Assembly: GCA_044340865.1 (NCBI GenBank)
Contig: JBIISW010000145.1
Location: forward strand, 1 to 5,969
Length of the DNA stretch: 5,969 bases
Reading direction: 5' to 3'
DNA from: UBA4416 sp044340865
GTDB lineage: Bacteria; Bacteroidota; Bacteroidia; B-17B0; Aurantibacillaceae
Positions 4,931 through 5,969 of this stretch are shown here, one piece after another (position 1 is the stretch's first letter; the number at the start of each line of letters is the position of its first letter). The notes beneath the pieces are model-generated. The model was not told the origin of the DNA, did no database searches, and saw only the letters and a program-made list of their open reading frames with translations. The position numbers and the translations under genes were made by a program.

Positions 4931-5969
4931 TTAAAGCACCGAAATGTGCCCAACAAATTCTCTCAATTTATATCTGTAATCTTTGATTTCAATTTTATAA
5001 ACATAGACTTTAGTGGCAGCGATTTTACCACCTTTAACCGAACCATCCCATCCTTTGGTAATGTCATTTGTTTTAAATACAAGTTCTCCAAGTCTGTCGT
5101 AAATTTTTAATTCAAAATCATCTGTTACATAACCAATACCAGTTACTTTAAAAATGTCATTAATTCCGTCAATTTTAGAAGGAGAAAAACTATTAGGTAT
5201 AAAAATAGAAAATTCATCTTCCACTTTCACAATTTTCATAATAGAATCTCTGCAACCGAAACTATTGACAACGGTTAAAGAAACACTATAGGAGAATGGA
5301 TTGTCATAAATGTGAGAAGGATTTTGAATACGAGAGGTGTCGTTACCCAAAGACCCAAAAGAATCTCCAAAATTCCAGAACCAGCTGTTAAAAGGTAATC
5401 CAACAGATGATTGATCAGAAAAACTTACTTCGTTAATTAACACGGTAGGATTATTAGGCGACCAAATAAAATCGGCTATAGGATTTGGATCAACAGTAAT
5501 AAACGCATTATTCTTTAATGAGTCAACGCAACCGTTTACATCCGTAACCGTTAGGGTTGCTCCATACACGCCGTGTGTAGGGAAACAAAAATTAGGATTA
5601 TTACATCCTCCATAAGCCAAATTATTGGAGAACCTCCATTGACAATTAGTAGAAGTCGGCACACTAGTGGCATTAATATCAGTACAAAAAATTTCACATC
5701 CTCTGTCTTTAGAGCTAAACATTGAAATGACAGGGGTAGGATTCACAGTAACGGTTACAGGATAAACTGCAGTCGCTGTAATCGGGCAATTGGCATCAGA
5801 AAGGGTAACAGAATAGGTTGTTGTAGAATTGCCAATAACACTCGTTGTTCCCGAATTAGGACTCGCTAAATCGGTAATAGGTGACCAAGAGTAATTATAA
5901 ACTCCACTTCCACCATTTCCACTTGTATACAAGATACCTGATTTTCCAAAACAAAGTGTCGTATTAACA
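4931..5969 (-). CDS. T9SS type B sorting-domain protein with PKD-like repeats (N-terminal part outside window)
   Basis: The last 345 residues of a larger protein. The frame is open to the right edge (codons from 5968), so the TTG at 5932 is not a real start; the residues before it (VNTTLCFGKSGI) continue a repeat domain. Visible parts in order: a repeat domain of the SprB/PKD-like kind (about 1-75, with CFGKSG and YNYSWSP); a cysteine-rich PKD-like domain (about 76-159, with ATLTVTDVNGC); a typical PKD domain (about 160-250, with FSDQSS, WFWNFGD and SVSLTVVNSFGC); and a type B sorting domain (about 254-345). The protein would cross the inner membrane by Sec and the outer membrane by the type IX system, and be attached to or released from the surface. 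Such proteins serve as adhesins or surface-layer parts; the binding partner cannot be told from this fragment. It is followed by a strong terminator and so is not part of the thyA transcript. Confidence 0.94.
   Translation of the reverse strand, partial: VNTTLCFGKSGILYTSGNGGSGVYNYSWSPITDLASPNSGTTSVIGNSTTTYSVTLSDANCPITATAVYPVTVTVNPTPVISMFSSKDRGCEIFCTDINATSVPTSTNCQWRFSNNLAYGGCNNPNFCFPTHGVYGATLTVTDVNGCVDSLKNNAFITVDPNPIADFIWSPNNPTVLINEVSFSDQSSVGLPFNSWFWNFGDSFGSLGNDTSRIQNPSHIYDNPFSYSVSLTVVNSFGCRDSIMKIVKVEDEFSIFIPNSFSPSKIDGINDIFKVTGIGYVTDDFELKIYDRLGELVFKTNDITKGWDGSVKGGKIAATKVYVYKIEIKDYRYKLREFVGHISVL
4934..5209 (-). other. Type B C-terminal sorting domain (T9SS signal) of the cargo protein
   Basis: The last 92 codons encode FIPNSFSPSKIDGINDIFKV, the near-universal opening of the gliding-associated (CHU_C type) sorting domain, then LKIYDRLGELVF, GWDGSVKGG, VYVYKIEIKD and a final GHISVL. 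These strands form the domain recognised by the type IX machinery. In Flavobacterium such type B domains generally need the PorP/SprF-like partner for export; no such gene is in this window. Confidence 0.9.

Noticed and set aside
4820..5110. 96-codon open frame on the plus strand
   Set aside because: Overlaps the terminator and lies antisense to the sorting domain of the T9SS cargo protein; no domain or start signal.
5930..5932. TTG at 5932 as start of the T9SS cargo gene
   Set aside because: The frame is open upstream to the window edge and the upstream residues (CFGKSG) belong to the repeat domain, so the gene begins outside the window.

Overview
The window looks like a stretch of an AT-rich Bacteroidota chromosome (class Bacteroidia; I cannot fix order or genus). 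The strongest marker is a protein at the right edge that ends in a type B C-terminal sorting domain of the type IX secretion system (T9SS), which is restricted to this phylum. Supporting signs are the low GC content (roughly one third by eye), A-rich start regions without Shine-Dalgarno motifs, and a sigma-factor operon with a large membrane protein of a Bacteroidota-type architecture. No tRNA, rRNA, CRISPR array or insertion sequence was seen.

All six genes are on the minus strand, so transcription runs from right to left. From the right edge: (1) the 3' part of a large secreted or surface protein with PKD-like repeats and a T9SS type B sorting domain (4931 to beyond 5969), closed by a perfect-palindrome terminator at 4877-4911; (2) thyA, a complete thymidylate synthase (4027-4821), followed after 44 bp by (3) frr, ribosome recycling factor (3422-3982), and a hairpin terminator at 3345-3384; (4) a 163-bp upstream region (3182-3344) leading into a tight three-gene operon: an ECF-type sigma factor (2573-3181), a 596-residue single-pass membrane protein with a ZU5-like domain and a coiled coil (793-2583; start overlaps the sigma stop by 11 bp), and a secreted FGE/SUMF1-fold protein (3-788; 4 bp further on).

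thyA and frr are core housekeeping genes. The sigma-membrane protein-FGE-like operon is the part least explained by textbook annotation. Its layout is that of a cell-surface signalling unit: a sigma factor translationally coupled to a membrane protein that could act as its anti-sigma factor, plus an exported partner. The membrane protein has no recognisable zinc-binding anti-sigma domain, and the FGE-like protein lacks one of the two catalytic cysteines, so both roles are inference. I found no clear mobile, defence or wholly novel system beyond this operon.
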